From CAYVBJ01 sp964415185 (GTDB taxonomy: Bacteria > Bacteroidota > Rhodothermia > Balneolales > Balneolaceae): DNA of 29,902 bases. This document shows, one piece after another, positions 15,933 to 24,968 of this stretch. Each line of letters opens with the position of its first letter. The stretch's first letter is position 1. The stretch is from assembly GCA_964415185.1 (NCBI GenBank), contig CAYPZI010000024.1, positions 1-29,902 of the forward strand. Direction: 5' to 3'. The notes below the pieces were generated by a model that saw only the letters and a program-made list of their open reading frames with translations, had not been told where the DNA came from and made no database searches. The position numbers and the translations under genes were made by a program.

Positions 15933-16523
15933 TTAAAAACTGACCGAAACACCTAATGCCAGCCGGTTAAAGTTATTACTGCCAAATCCGTCATCGTCTG
16001 TGACATTGATAAACCGGTATTCAAAAAAAGGAGTGATGATGGGCATAGGGGTAAACTCAAAACCGGCAATGAAATTCCAGTAAAAGCTGCTTTCACTAAC
16101 TTCGTCAATGACCTCACCGATTGAAACATCATCTAATTGCACGTCTTCCGCCTCGCTCTCTATACGGGCAAAACCTCCTCCGAAACCGGAATAGAGACGC
16201 AGCACGCCGGTTGAGAAACCTGCTATTCCGCTTAGGCCTCCCTCCCACAATGTGATATTCTGAGTAAGCCGGATTCCCGATTGATTTATTTCTACATCTT
16301 CACCCACGCGGCTTCCCATCAGCCGCAGGCGAATGTCTACCGCAGGCAAGAGATTCAACATCTCCCTTTCGATTCGTAAACCGAAACCATTGGTTGGATC
16401 TTCATCCTGGATTTCAAAAGAACCTCCAACACTCCATTGCGCATGGCCTTCAGAAAATGGAACGGATGTGATGACTAACAATAGAAAAGTAAACAGTAGG
16501 GGAAAAAATGAGTTCGTTTTCAA
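15933..16523 (-). CDS. Small outer-membrane beta-barrel protein (paralog 2)
   Basis: The 196-residue protein has an N-terminal signal peptide (FFPLLFTFLLLVITSVPF, cleavage likely near GHA before QWSVG). It has a beta-strand-rich body and ends in Phe (LALGVSVSF). It aligns along its length with the next gene: QWSVGGSFEIQDEDPTNGFG, NLLPAVDIRLRL, SSFYWNFIAGFEFTPMPII and FFEYRF. The pair probably arose by tandem duplication. No enzymatic or receptor domain is visible. The family is outer-membrane porin-like barrels of unknown role. Confidence 0.8.
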   Translation of the reverse strand: MKTNSFFPLLFTFLLLVITSVPFSEGHAQWSVGGSFEIQDEDPTNGFGLRIEREMLNLLPAVDIRLRLMGSRVGEDVEINQSGIRLTQNITLWEGGLSGIAGFSTGVLRLYSGFGGGFARIESEAEDVQLDDVSIGEVIDEVSESSFYWNFIAGFEFTPMPIITPFFEYRFINVTDDDGFGSNNFNRLALGVSVSF

Positions 16524-16620
16524 AGCAGATGAATTTAATTAATGTATGATGATTATACTATTTAAACAGAATAAAATTTATAATCAAACAATTTTATTAA
16601 TTTTTAGTCTTATTCAATAT

Positions 16621-17016
16621 CTAAGCAGGTGAAAAAACCTTAGAAAGTGATTTTTTTAATTCAGCAGGTGTAACGGGTTTGGTAAGGTAATCCAGGTAAT
16701 CGGTTTCACCAGCAAGCATCCGGTTAAACATGTCGGAATTTCCGGTAATGTAGAGAACGTCGACTTTATGATTTTTCTGAATTTCCTTTACAAAATCGAT
16801 ACCTGACATTCCGCTTCCGAGATTAATATCCATTACGAGCAAGTCCGGCAGGTTTTCTTTGATTGAATCAAACGCCTGCTCTGCAGTTTGTACTTTTTCA
16901 ATATGCGAAAATCCGATTTTTTTGAGCATCATGGATAATGCAATGCTCAATATCAGGTCGTCTTCAACGATAAGGATTTTGTACCCATCCGGAATATCCA
17001 GTATTTGATTAACCAT
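16621..17016 (-). CDS. Receiver-only response regulator
   Basis: The 131-residue protein is a single CheY-like receiver domain without an output domain. The acidic pair (VEDD, residues 17-20), the phospho-acceptor Asp63 in VMDINLG, Thr91 in YITGN and Lys113 in TKP are all present, so phosphorylation should be possible. The first ~10 residues are a short extension. The start overlaps the end of the upstream kinase gene by 8 bases, so the two are co-translated and probably work together. The output is presumably by protein binding. Confidence 0.93.
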   Translation of the reverse strand: MVNQILDIPDGYKILIVEDDLILSIALSMMLKKIGFSHIEKVQTAEQAFDSIKENLPDLLVMDINLGSGMSGIDFVKEIQKNHKVDVLYITGNSDMFNRMLAGETDYLDYLTKPVTPAELKKSLSKVFSPA

Positions 17017-19240
17017 TATAAATTTCCTCTGTTTTTAATATGCTGCTGCTTGAACCTTTAATATCGGCTTTTTGATAAATAATTGACATCCGGCTCTTTC
17101 CATTTTTATTGATTTCAAGATTTGCTTCCAGTTGTGCCGTCAAAATTTCCATCAGTTTATAACGGAAATGATCCGATCCGGACTCATTTTTTAGAATATC
17201 CGTATTTAAAAACTCGCCCTCAATTGAAATATTCACTTTTTCATCTATAACCTTTGCGTTTATATATATTTCCGGGTGATAATCCGTCTTTTTCTCATCA
17301 ATTGACGAACTTAAAATTTCGTTGATAATTAAACCGGTTGGTACAGCCTGGTTCAGATTCAGCGTAAACGGATCGGTATTGAACCGGACAACCTTATTGA
17401 TATCATCAATATTTTGAAAAGCGGGTATAGTGTCAATCAGGGTATGCAGGTATTTATCAAACCGAATATTTACCACATCTTCATCGGAATAAAGTGTTTC
17501 GTGAATTTTAGCGATGGCATAAATGCGCCCCTGCACTTCCCGAAGTTTTTGAATTACTTCAGGATTGTCATCATCCATAATTTGCAGTTCAAGAAGGCCT
17601 GTAACCACGGCCATATTATTTTTTACCCTGTGATGCACTTCCTGGAGGAGGATACTTTTTTCTGCCAGGGATTGTTCCACATTTTTTCTGGTTGTTTTTT
17701 CCCTCTCCAAAAGATCCTTGATCCGGGATTCAAGCTCTTTCTGCTCACTTAAATCCACATACATTCCGTAAATAGCCGATACAACTCCGTCGACCTCAAT
17801 GGGAACCGAACTGATCATCACGGGGATTTCAGAGCCGTCTTTCCTTTTGCGCACCGATTCCATCTGCCATGAAATTCCCTGGAAAGCCTTGTCGGAATTT
17901 ATCATGGACTCCTCAAGTTTATCTGTGGGGGTTATAAGGCTGTCCAGTTTACTTTCTTCAATGTCATCATCCTTATAACCGAACATTTTCTTAAACGAAG
18001 AATTACACTTCAAAACCTCATCTTCATGACTCACCTGTACAATTCCGATCGGAGAATTTTCAAATAACTGGCTTATTATCTCCAATGTTCTGTTCCGTTC
18101 AGCTTCAGCGTAGATCTGATCGGTTATGTCCACGCCCGTCCCTACCAGAAATTCGCCTTCCTCAGAAGTGAATTTTCGTCCCCGCAGTTTTTGAAAAATC
18201 CGGCCCGGTTTTTTGGTAATAATTTCTGCGACAACTTCACTTTCTCCCGTTTCAAAAACTTCATTAATGGTGGCAATAACGGCTTTTTTGTCATCTTCAG
18301 CTATAAAATCAAGAGCGTTCATTCCTTCAATTTCATCCAGGTTATATCCGAGATCATCCCTGAACGAATTGTTCCAGTCAATCATATTTCCATCTCTGTT
18401 AAAAACATAAAAAGTACCCGGTATGCTTGCTTCGGCAGCCTTTCTGAAATTCCTTTCCTTCTCAATTTGATTTTGGGCTTCTACCTTTTCTGTAAGGTCC
18501 TTAAAGTTGTTAATGGTGAGTATTTCACCATTTTCTCCCCTGTACAAAACCGATGAGACTTCAACTGGAACTTCTCTGCCGGATTTATGGAGATATACTT
18601 TTTCACCTGTAAAGACCGAATTTTCCCGGCGTACCTCCCACGCCTTTCTGTTTTTGGGATGATTCAGATCCAGAATCATCTCTCTGCCGCCCCGCATAAG
18701 TTCTTCACGGGTATACCCCAAAATTTTGCATGCGGCAGGATTGGCATCTATCGTTCTGCCATCTATCGTACCGATAATAATCCCGTTAATGCTTTGGTTA
18801 AAATGCTGGCGGTAGAGGTGTTCTGCTTCGTACAATGCATTACTATTCCTGAAAGCTGTACTAACATCTTCATACGTTATGATAACCCAACCGGAATCGT
18901 CATCAAGACTTGATATGTGGACGCTAAACCATTTTTTTTCTGCTTCAATAACAGGTGAAAAAGTAATCCTTATATTCTTTTTCTCACCCTTTATTATCTT
19001 TTTTATGCCAAGTATGACTTTAAGTGCGTGGTCATTTCCTTTTTTTACTTCCTCTTCACAGATATCAAAATAGTTTTTATTGATTACTTTATGACCGAAT
19101 ATACAGCCTGAAGCAGGCCTGGCCTGATTCCAGGCTTCATTTACAAATTTGATATTACCATCAGAATCCAGGATACAAATGAATGTCTGCAAGGAATCCA
19201 GAACGGCAAATTTATCAGGGGTAATCTCTTCTTTATTCAT
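17009..19240 (-). CDS. PAS-domain sensor kinase of the HisKA_2 type with a degenerate ATPase domain
   Basis: The 743-residue protein has no membrane segment. Four PAS domains span about 10-120, 140-255, 265-385 and 388-505. A coiled linker leads to a HisKA_2 dimerisation domain with the phospho-acceptor motif EVHHRVKNN (His536/537). The following ATPase region keeps the family's lead-in AVPTGLIINE, but the N-box reads NEILSSSIDE (640-649) where family members have NELxTNAxKH. No DxGxG box is found; the matching strand reads ISIEGEFLN. The glycine-rich GLGL is also not recognisable. ATP binding is therefore doubtful. It may be a pseudokinase scaffold, phosphatase or receiver of phosphoryl groups. 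The overlapping receiver gene is the likely partner. Confidence 0.88.
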   Translation of the reverse strand: MNKEEITPDKFAVLDSLQTFICILDSDGNIKFVNEAWNQARPASGCIFGHKVINKNYFDICEEEVKKGNDHALKVILGIKKIIKGEKKNIRITFSPVIEAEKKWFSVHISSLDDDSGWVIITYEDVSTAFRNSNALYEAEHLYRQHFNQSINGIIIGTIDGRTIDANPAACKILGYTREELMRGGREMILDLNHPKNRKAWEVRRENSVFTGEKVYLHKSGREVPVEVSSVLYRGENGEILTINNFKDLTEKVEAQNQIEKERNFRKAAEASIPGTFYVFNRDGNMIDWNNSFRDDLGYNLDEIEGMNALDFIAEDDKKAVIATINEVFETGESEVVAEIITKKPGRIFQKLRGRKFTSEEGEFLVGTGVDITDQIYAEAERNRTLEIISQLFENSPIGIVQVSHEDEVLKCNSSFKKMFGYKDDDIEESKLDSLITPTDKLEESMINSDKAFQGISWQMESVRKRKDGSEIPVMISSVPIEVDGVVSAIYGMYVDLSEQKELESRIKDLLEREKTTRKNVEQSLAEKSILLQEVHHRVKNNMAVVTGLLELQIMDDDNPEVIQKLREVQGRIYAIAKIHETLYSDEDVVNIRFDKYLHTLIDTIPAFQNIDDINKVVRFNTDPFTLNLNQAVPTGLIINEILSSSIDEKKTDYHPEIYINAKVIDEKVNISIEGEFLNTDILKNESGSDHFRYKLMEILTAQLEANLEINKNGKSRMSIIYQKADIKGSSSSILKTEEIYNG

Positions 19241-19398
19241 TTATATTCTGACAACTCAGTCTTTTTGGTGACACTAAACTCTTTTGAATTACAAATATCC
19301 ATAATAATCAACACAATAATAAGACGTATAACACTTATTTTTTTAAGGGTGATATATAGCTGATCTCATGTACGTATTAACACCTAACTTTAGTGGCT

Positions 19399-19806
19399 TT
19401 AATCTCTGATCTGTTCTGGTAAATAAATCTCGCCATTTTTTACGGATTCAAACGCTTTTTTGATATCCTGTTTTGTGGGGTTATACAAGAAATACCCTTT
19501 TATTCCCTGGTTAAATAACGGATCAATCAATTTTTTACTCACATAGAAGTGAATTCCAAAAATGACAGCTTCGGGCAAATATTCATTTACTTTTGTAATA
19601 ATCTCTGCAGCCCGGCCCGAAATATTGGGGAAATCAATGAATACATACTCAAAATAATTCTCGGAACCGGATATTACTTCTTCTATCTCTCTCAAATTGG
19701 TCGCAATCACCAAATATTTTCTGTCGGTTGCTTCTGTCAGCAATTTTTTTAACATGCCAATACGCAGATTGCCCGTAGTAAGTAAAAGAAGATATTTTTT
19801 TTTCAT
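19399..19806 (-). CDS. Stand-alone degenerate receiver-like protein
   Basis: The 135-residue protein follows the NarL/FixJ receiver pattern: VFIDFPNISGRAAEII matches the VIMDxxMPxMNG strand and loop, GIKGYFLYNPTKQDIKKAFESV matches GASGYLLKxSxxEEL, and it ends with the typical NGEIYLPEQ. The Asp is kept (residue 58). The acidic pocket after the first strand is replaced (LLLLTTGNL), the Thr position is Ile85 and the invariant Lys is Tyr108. It should not phosphorylate normally and has no DNA-binding domain. It sits between the two kinase systems on the same strand. Assignment rests on pattern similarity alone. Confidence 0.65.
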   Translation of the reverse strand: MKKKYLLLLTTGNLRIGMLKKLLTEATDRKYLVIATNLREIEEVISGSENYFEYVFIDFPNISGRAAEIITKVNEYLPEAVIFGIHFYVSKKLIDPLFNQGIKGYFLYNPTKQDIKKAFESVKNGEIYLPEQIRD

Positions 19807-19926
19807 GTGTTACCATTTCATCCAACCTCAATCTAACTACCCGGGTTATAAAAATGTATAGCCTGTAACACTTAAAATTGAAAAGAAGTGGTACGTGTAT
19901 TTACCTAAGGAAATAAAGCAAGCAGC

Positions 19927-20589
19927 TTACTCGGCATCCGGAAAAAGGTTTCTCTTCATGGCATACCGTACAAGACCAGCAGCATTCCGGGCTCCCGTTT
20001 TTTGCAGCAGGTTCCGGCGGTGGGCATCAACGGTTCTCGGGCTGATGTGTAATTCTTCTGCTATTTCATTGTTGGTCATCTCTTGAACTATCATCTCAAG
20101 GATTTCAAGCTCTCTGTCGGTAATATGAACTTCAGGCTCATTTGTTTGTTTTCGTTCTCCTTTGTTTGTAACCAGATCCATCATAATACTTTTGGTCGCC
20201 TCGTCACTGAAATAGTGTTTGCCGTCCATGATACTCTCAATCGCCATGGTAAGTTCATTTTTCCCTGAGCTTTTCAGGATATAGCCTGAAGCACCGGCCT
20301 GAATCATTTGCCTGATGTGCTGATCATCATCACTCATGGTTAGTGCCAGCACCTTTACATCAGGAAATTCAGTTGTAATTTTTTTTGTAGCATTCACACC
20401 ATTCATTTCCGGCATATTGATATCCATAATTACCAGGTCGGCCTGGTTCTTTTGGAGTTTAATTAGAGCTTCTTTTCCGTTCTCGGCTTCATCAACCACA
20501 TCGATACCTGCTGATGTTCGCAACATCATTTTTAAACCGTCTCTGACGATTTTATGGTCATCCACCAACATCACCTGAATATTAGCCAT
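19927..20589 (-). CDS. NarL/FixJ-family response regulator
   Basis: With the ATG at 20587-20589 (MANIQVMLVDDH) the protein has 220 residues; a longer frame to 20619 would add 10 atypical residues and overlap the kinase gene. The receiver domain has Asp10/Asp11, phospho-acceptor Asp56 in VIMDINMPEMNG, Thr in LALTMSDD and Lys in ILKSSGK. The LuxR-type helix-turn-helix (about 150-215) reads ITDRELEILEMI...NNEIAEELHISPRTVDAHRRNLLQKTGA. It follows the large HisKA_3 kinase by 10 bases, a standard kinase-NarL regulator pair. It should be a phosphorylation-dependent transcription factor; its targets are not evident. Confidence 0.96.
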   Translation of the reverse strand: MANIQVMLVDDHKIVRDGLKMMLRTSAGIDVVDEAENGKEALIKLQKNQADLVIMDINMPEMNGVNATKKITTEFPDVKVLALTMSDDDQHIRQMIQAGASGYILKSSGKNELTMAIESIMDGKHYFSDEATKSIMMDLVTNKGERKQTNEPEVHITDRELEILEMIVQEMTNNEIAEELHISPRTVDAHRRNLLQKTGARNAAGLVRYAMKRNLFPDAE

Positions 20590-20599
20590 TTTTTTCTTG

Positions 20600-23500
20600 T
20601 TATTGCACAGGTACAACAACCGATATCATAGTTCCTTTACCATGCGCAGTTGCGATTTCAATTGTTCCCGAGATGGCCGATGTTCGGGTTTGCATGCTTT
20701 TCAACCCCAAACCAGCCCCGGATTTTTCTTCAATATCAAACCCAACACCATTATCTTCAATAGATAATATAATATCATTATCCGAATGTACAAGTTGAAC
20801 ATGTAATTTTTTGCAGTTTGAATGTCGAATTGCATTGTTGATAGCTTCCTGGACAATTCTGTAAAGATTAATTTGCACATTATACGGGATGTCAATACTC
20901 TCAATATTTTGGTAGTAATTGATTCCAAAATTCGAGTTCCGCCTGATATCATCCACCAGTGACTCAATCGCAAGTGCCAGGCCATAATCCTCAATTGCTT
21001 TCGGCATCAGGTTTTGAGAAATGGTCCTTGTTTCCTGCATCGTCTTTTTCAACAGCTTTAATCCGTGAATAAATTGGTCCTTTTGTTCTTCCTGATCCCA
21101 TTGCACGTCTTCGGCAAGAGATTCAAAACTCATGTTAACCGCACTTAGATACTGCCCGAGCCCGTCGTGAAGTTCTTTTGCAATTCTTCGCCTTTCATTT
21201 TCTTCTCCTTCTACCAAAGCCTTCAGCCTGTTTTCTTCAGCCTTTCGCTGCCTTGTAATATCATTTGCCAGGATTAAACGTTCGGATTTCCCTTTATAAG
21301 TGATATCCGAGGCAGAAATTTCAACAACCAGTTCTTTTCCCTCTTTTGTAAGATGCCTCCATTCCTCAAATTTTACTGTTTTACCTTTTGATTTCAACAA
21401 GTTCTTTTTAAAGGCAGGTATGTCCTCTTCAGGGCGGATATCAAAAAGTGTCATAGTATTAAACTCTTCTTTCGAATAACCGTATTTTTCAACGGCTGCA
21501 TTGTTTACCTCAAGAAACCGGTATGTTTTTTTGTCATAGATCCACATAGGTATGGGGTTCTGCTCAAAAAGCAATTTGTACTGCAATTCCGACTCTTTCA
21601 AAAGCCTCTCTGCCTCTTTCTCAACAGTCTGGTCGATCATTGCACCGATAATTCGTTTCACAGAGCCATCTTCGTCCCTAATTATCGAGGCGACGTCTTC
21701 AACCTGCCTGTAGTTGCCGTATGCATCCAGAAACCGATAAGATGCAGACCATCCCCCCGCACCGGATTGTTCCGCTGTTTTCATGCTTTCCAATACCCTC
21801 TCCCTGTCATCTTCATGGATATGACGTTCCCAAAATTTATTATCCTTGATCACTCCCGACCTTTTATATCCGAATATGGATTCCACACCTTCGTTCCACC
21901 ATAACTGTTTTTTTTCCGGGTTCCACTCCCAAATAACATCACTTACTATATTAGCAGCCGTTTCAAACCGTAATTGTTCCTGTTTCAGTTTATTTTCAAT
22001 TTTCTTTATCCCGGATATATCCTGTACGGAAATTACCCTCTGATAAACTTTTCCTTTATTATCTTTTATACCCTGTATATTTAACAGAACAGGAAATTTT
22101 TCACCATTCTTTTTCTGACTCATGGCTTCCGTTATCAGATGGCCTTTTCGGTTTACAGACCTGATGTATCCATCAATTTTATCCTTGTACTCATCAGCAA
22201 GAACTGTTTCAATTGGTGCACCTTCCAATTCCTCGACAGTGTAGCCATGCATCTCGGCAAATGCTTTGTTCATCCGGTGAAATTTTCGTTCTCCTGCAAG
22301 GCCGGTAACAATGCCCACATTGGCCGACTGGAAGATATTGGCCATTTCAGTGATCTCTTCCTCGTATTTCACTCTTGTTGTAACATCAAGTACGGTTCCG
22401 GACAAAATTACAGGTTCTCCCTCTGCATTTTGAACAAATTCACCTTTTTGCTGAAAATAACCGATACTTCCATCCGGTTTGATCAACCTGTAGTTCAGGT
22501 CCATCGAATCTGTAGTTTCAATTGTTTCAAATACTTTGTTTAACACCGGGCGATCATCCGGATGTACACATTCTATAAAATTATCAGGTGTTACTTCAAA
22601 CCTATCAGAATCAAGTCCGAATAATTCATAAATCCTGTCGCTCCATATCAATTCACGGGTTTTGAGATTGTATTCAAAATGCCCCATTCCGGCAATTTTT
22701 TGAGCCTGATTCAACCTGTTTCTGTGCCTGATTAAGGCCTCTTGTTGTTCTTTTGACTCAGTTATATCCTGGATAACACCGATCATTGCCTGGGGATTTC
22801 CTTCTGAATCGTACATGATTTCAGATTTTTCATAAACCCAGCATTCACGGCGATTGTCCTTTCGAACGATTTTATATTCCCCGCTAAAAGAAGTATATGC
22901 ATCCATCGCATTCGAAAACTCTTTTACCACTTTTCTGAAATCCGGATGTACCATTTTCTCCCACTTTGACAACGTCATGGATTCACCCTCCGGCATGCCA
23001 AATATATCATCCAACGCCTCGGAAGTACGGGCATCCCTCGTTTCAAGATCAAGATAATAGGAACCGATATTTGCTACTTTTTGTGACTCGTTCAGCACAA
23101 ATTCATTTTCCCTGATTTGTTCTTCTTTCTCTACACGGTCGGTGATATCAATCCCGATACCTATAAGTGTGTCATCGGATAATTTGATATTGGTCCAGGT
23201 AGATTTAATTTTCTTGCCCGATTTGGTAGTAATTGTGAAGTCCATCCACCCTCTCCCGGGATTCATCATAAATCCGGCCGCCCTTTCTCTTTCTTCCTCA
23301 TCCGGGTAAACCCTCTTCATTACATCTCCCTGCCTCAGATCTTCGTTTGAAAATCCAGTAATTTCTTCAAATTCAGCATTTACATGTAATACATTCAAAT
23401 CGGGTTCAAATGTGGTAATCATTACCGGCAGGTTTTCAAACAGTTTCTCAAGATACTCCCTCTCCCTCGACAGCTTCTGTTCCAGTTTTTTTCTTTCTGT

Positions 23501-24922
23501 AATTACTGTGGTAACACCTCTCAAACCTTTTAAAGTCCCCCCTTCATTTACTGGTTTGCCGCGAGCCCACAACCATTCAATCTTTTTATCCGGATGAATC
23601 ACCCGGAACTCCACATTAAAATCCTTGTTACTTGAAACAACTTCTTCAAATTCTTTATCAACTTTCAGCCTGTCTTCCGGATGAATATGTTTGGAAAGTG
23701 ATTCCACATCATCTTCAGCTTTCTTCCGGAAACCCAATATTTTATCAAAGTTCTCCGAACGCCTAACCAAACCTGTTTCAAAATCCACTATCCAGGTTGC
23801 CATATCAGCCGCTTCGAGAGCCAATCGAAGATTTTGTTCAGCATCTATCCTTTGCTCCTCTTCCTTTTTCTGTTTCAGTTTGAGGGCAATATCATTACAT
23901 GCGGCATTGAGGAGGCGGACAAGCGACTTATCTTCTTTTAGTTCCAGAATTGAATAAAGCATCAGAACAGCAAAAACTTCATTGTGAATCATAACCGGAA
24001 CCGACAAAACCGTTTTTAAGCCTGAATTCTTTACTATTTCCTTTCGGGCATAGGATGTATGATTTGTAATGTCACTTACCCAAATCGGATTTTTTTTCTC
24101 CCTTGTCAAACCCGGTAATCCTTCATCCTGGCTAAAAGTGAGATTTTGGCATTCCTTATCAAAATCTACTATTTCGGGAATATCTCTCGCCCAACAGGCA
24201 AATCTGTCCATTTTGCTACCTCTACTTTCATCCACCATCCAAACTTCAGCAAAATCCCAATCAATTCGATCACAAATATTTTTAACAACTTTGCTCAGTG
24301 CTTCTTTAAGATTTTTGGCAGGCTCGATCGAGAGTATCAGTTCAAGCAATAATTCCGAATAAATCTGAAACTGTTTTCTCTCCCTGATGTCTTCTACGGT
24401 TAGAAGCTTTTTATTTTTGCCTTGCAGATGCACATTACTCACTTTAACATCCAGCCAAAAAACCTCACGTTTATCAGGCTGAAACCTGAACTCTGTAGCC
24501 TCCCAGGTTTCTGTTGTCTCTCCTTTATCAAGAATCTTTAAAAACCTCTTCTTGTCATCATGATACAAAAGGTCAACAATATCGGTTTTCCCTTCCCTGA
24601 TACGAGTTCTGAATATCTCATTAAATGCCGAATTGCAACTTTCAATGATCCCGTTTTGAACAATAGCCATGCCTGCGGTGGTATCATCTATCAGAGTCTC
24701 CATCTCCATTTCTTTATTTGCGATGTAGCTCTCATAACTCTTCATCATCAGGTAGAGTGCAATGGTAGTGATCGATACATAAAAAACTCCTTTGTATGTC
24801 TGAATCTGATTTAGCTGAGTTGCATCGTCGGTTAAAAGTACAGCAACATAATCAGACAGTAATATCCAAACTACGGCAATGCCGAGATAGATAAGCGCGA
24901 CTCTTAGCGGAGTGAACTTCAC
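20600..24922 (-). CDS. Large multi-PAS/GAF sensor histidine kinase (HisKA_3 type)
   Basis: The 1440-residue kinase begins with two membrane helices (about 8-30 and 45-62; the short loop between them faces the periplasm). Then come PAS (75-190), GAF (195-345), and seven more PAS domains in a row (about 365 to 1215), several ending in the DITxRK-type linker. The HisKA_3 dimerisation domain has the phospho-acceptor His1252 in RRRIAKELHDGLGQYL. The HATPase keeps its N-box (EAINNAIRHS, from ~1359), DNGVGF (~1390) and GLGLKSM (~1404), so it should be active. The partner is the NarL-type regulator 10 bases downstream. The start codon is GTG (24920-24922). No heme-, flavin- or ligand-binding residues were recognised, so the signal is unknown. 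Confidence 0.95.
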   Translation of the reverse strand: MKFTPLRVALIYLGIAVVWILLSDYVAVLLTDDATQLNQIQTYKGVFYVSITTIALYLMMKSYESYIANKEMEMETLIDDTTAGMAIVQNGIIESCNSAFNEIFRTRIREGKTDIVDLLYHDDKKRFLKILDKGETTETWEATEFRFQPDKREVFWLDVKVSNVHLQGKNKKLLTVEDIRERKQFQIYSELLLELILSIEPAKNLKEALSKVVKNICDRIDWDFAEVWMVDESRGSKMDRFACWARDIPEIVDFDKECQNLTFSQDEGLPGLTREKKNPIWVSDITNHTSYARKEIVKNSGLKTVLSVPVMIHNEVFAVLMLYSILELKEDKSLVRLLNAACNDIALKLKQKKEEEQRIDAEQNLRLALEAADMATWIVDFETGLVRRSENFDKILGFRKKAEDDVESLSKHIHPEDRLKVDKEFEEVVSSNKDFNVEFRVIHPDKKIEWLWARGKPVNEGGTLKGLRGVTTVITERKKLEQKLSREREYLEKLFENLPVMITTFEPDLNVLHVNAEFEEITGFSNEDLRQGDVMKRVYPDEEERERAAGFMMNPGRGWMDFTITTKSGKKIKSTWTNIKLSDDTLIGIGIDITDRVEKEEQIRENEFVLNESQKVANIGSYYLDLETRDARTSEALDDIFGMPEGESMTLSKWEKMVHPDFRKVVKEFSNAMDAYTSFSGEYKIVRKDNRRECWVYEKSEIMYDSEGNPQAMIGVIQDITESKEQQEALIRHRNRLNQAQKIAGMGHFEYNLKTRELIWSDRIYELFGLDSDRFEVTPDNFIECVHPDDRPVLNKVFETIETTDSMDLNYRLIKPDGSIGYFQQKGEFVQNAEGEPVILSGTVLDVTTRVKYEEEITEMANIFQSANVGIVTGLAGERKFHRMNKAFAEMHGYTVEELEGAPIETVLADEYKDKIDGYIRSVNRKGHLITEAMSQKKNGEKFPVLLNIQGIKDNKGKVYQRVISVQDISGIKKIENKLKQEQLRFETAANIVSDVIWEWNPEKKQLWWNEGVESIFGYKRSGVIKDNKFWERHIHEDDRERVLESMKTAEQSGAGGWSASYRFLDAYGNYRQVEDVASIIRDEDGSVKRIIGAMIDQTVEKEAERLLKESELQYKLLFEQNPIPMWIYDKKTYRFLEVNNAAVEKYGYSKEEFNTMTLFDIRPEEDIPAFKKNLLKSKGKTVKFEEWRHLTKEGKELVVEISASDITYKGKSERLILANDITRQRKAEENRLKALVEGEENERRRIAKELHDGLGQYLSAVNMSFESLAEDVQWDQEEQKDQFIHGLKLLKKTMQETRTISQNLMPKAIEDYGLALAIESLVDDIRRNSNFGINYYQNIESIDIPYNVQINLYRIVQEAINNAIRHSNCKKLHVQLVHSDNDIILSIEDNGVGFDIEEKSGAGLGLKSMQTRTSAISGTIEIATAHGKGTMISVVVPVQ

Positions 24923-24968
24923 TTTTTTTAACTTTGGTTCTAAAACCTGAGTTTAAAGTAAAATTTTA

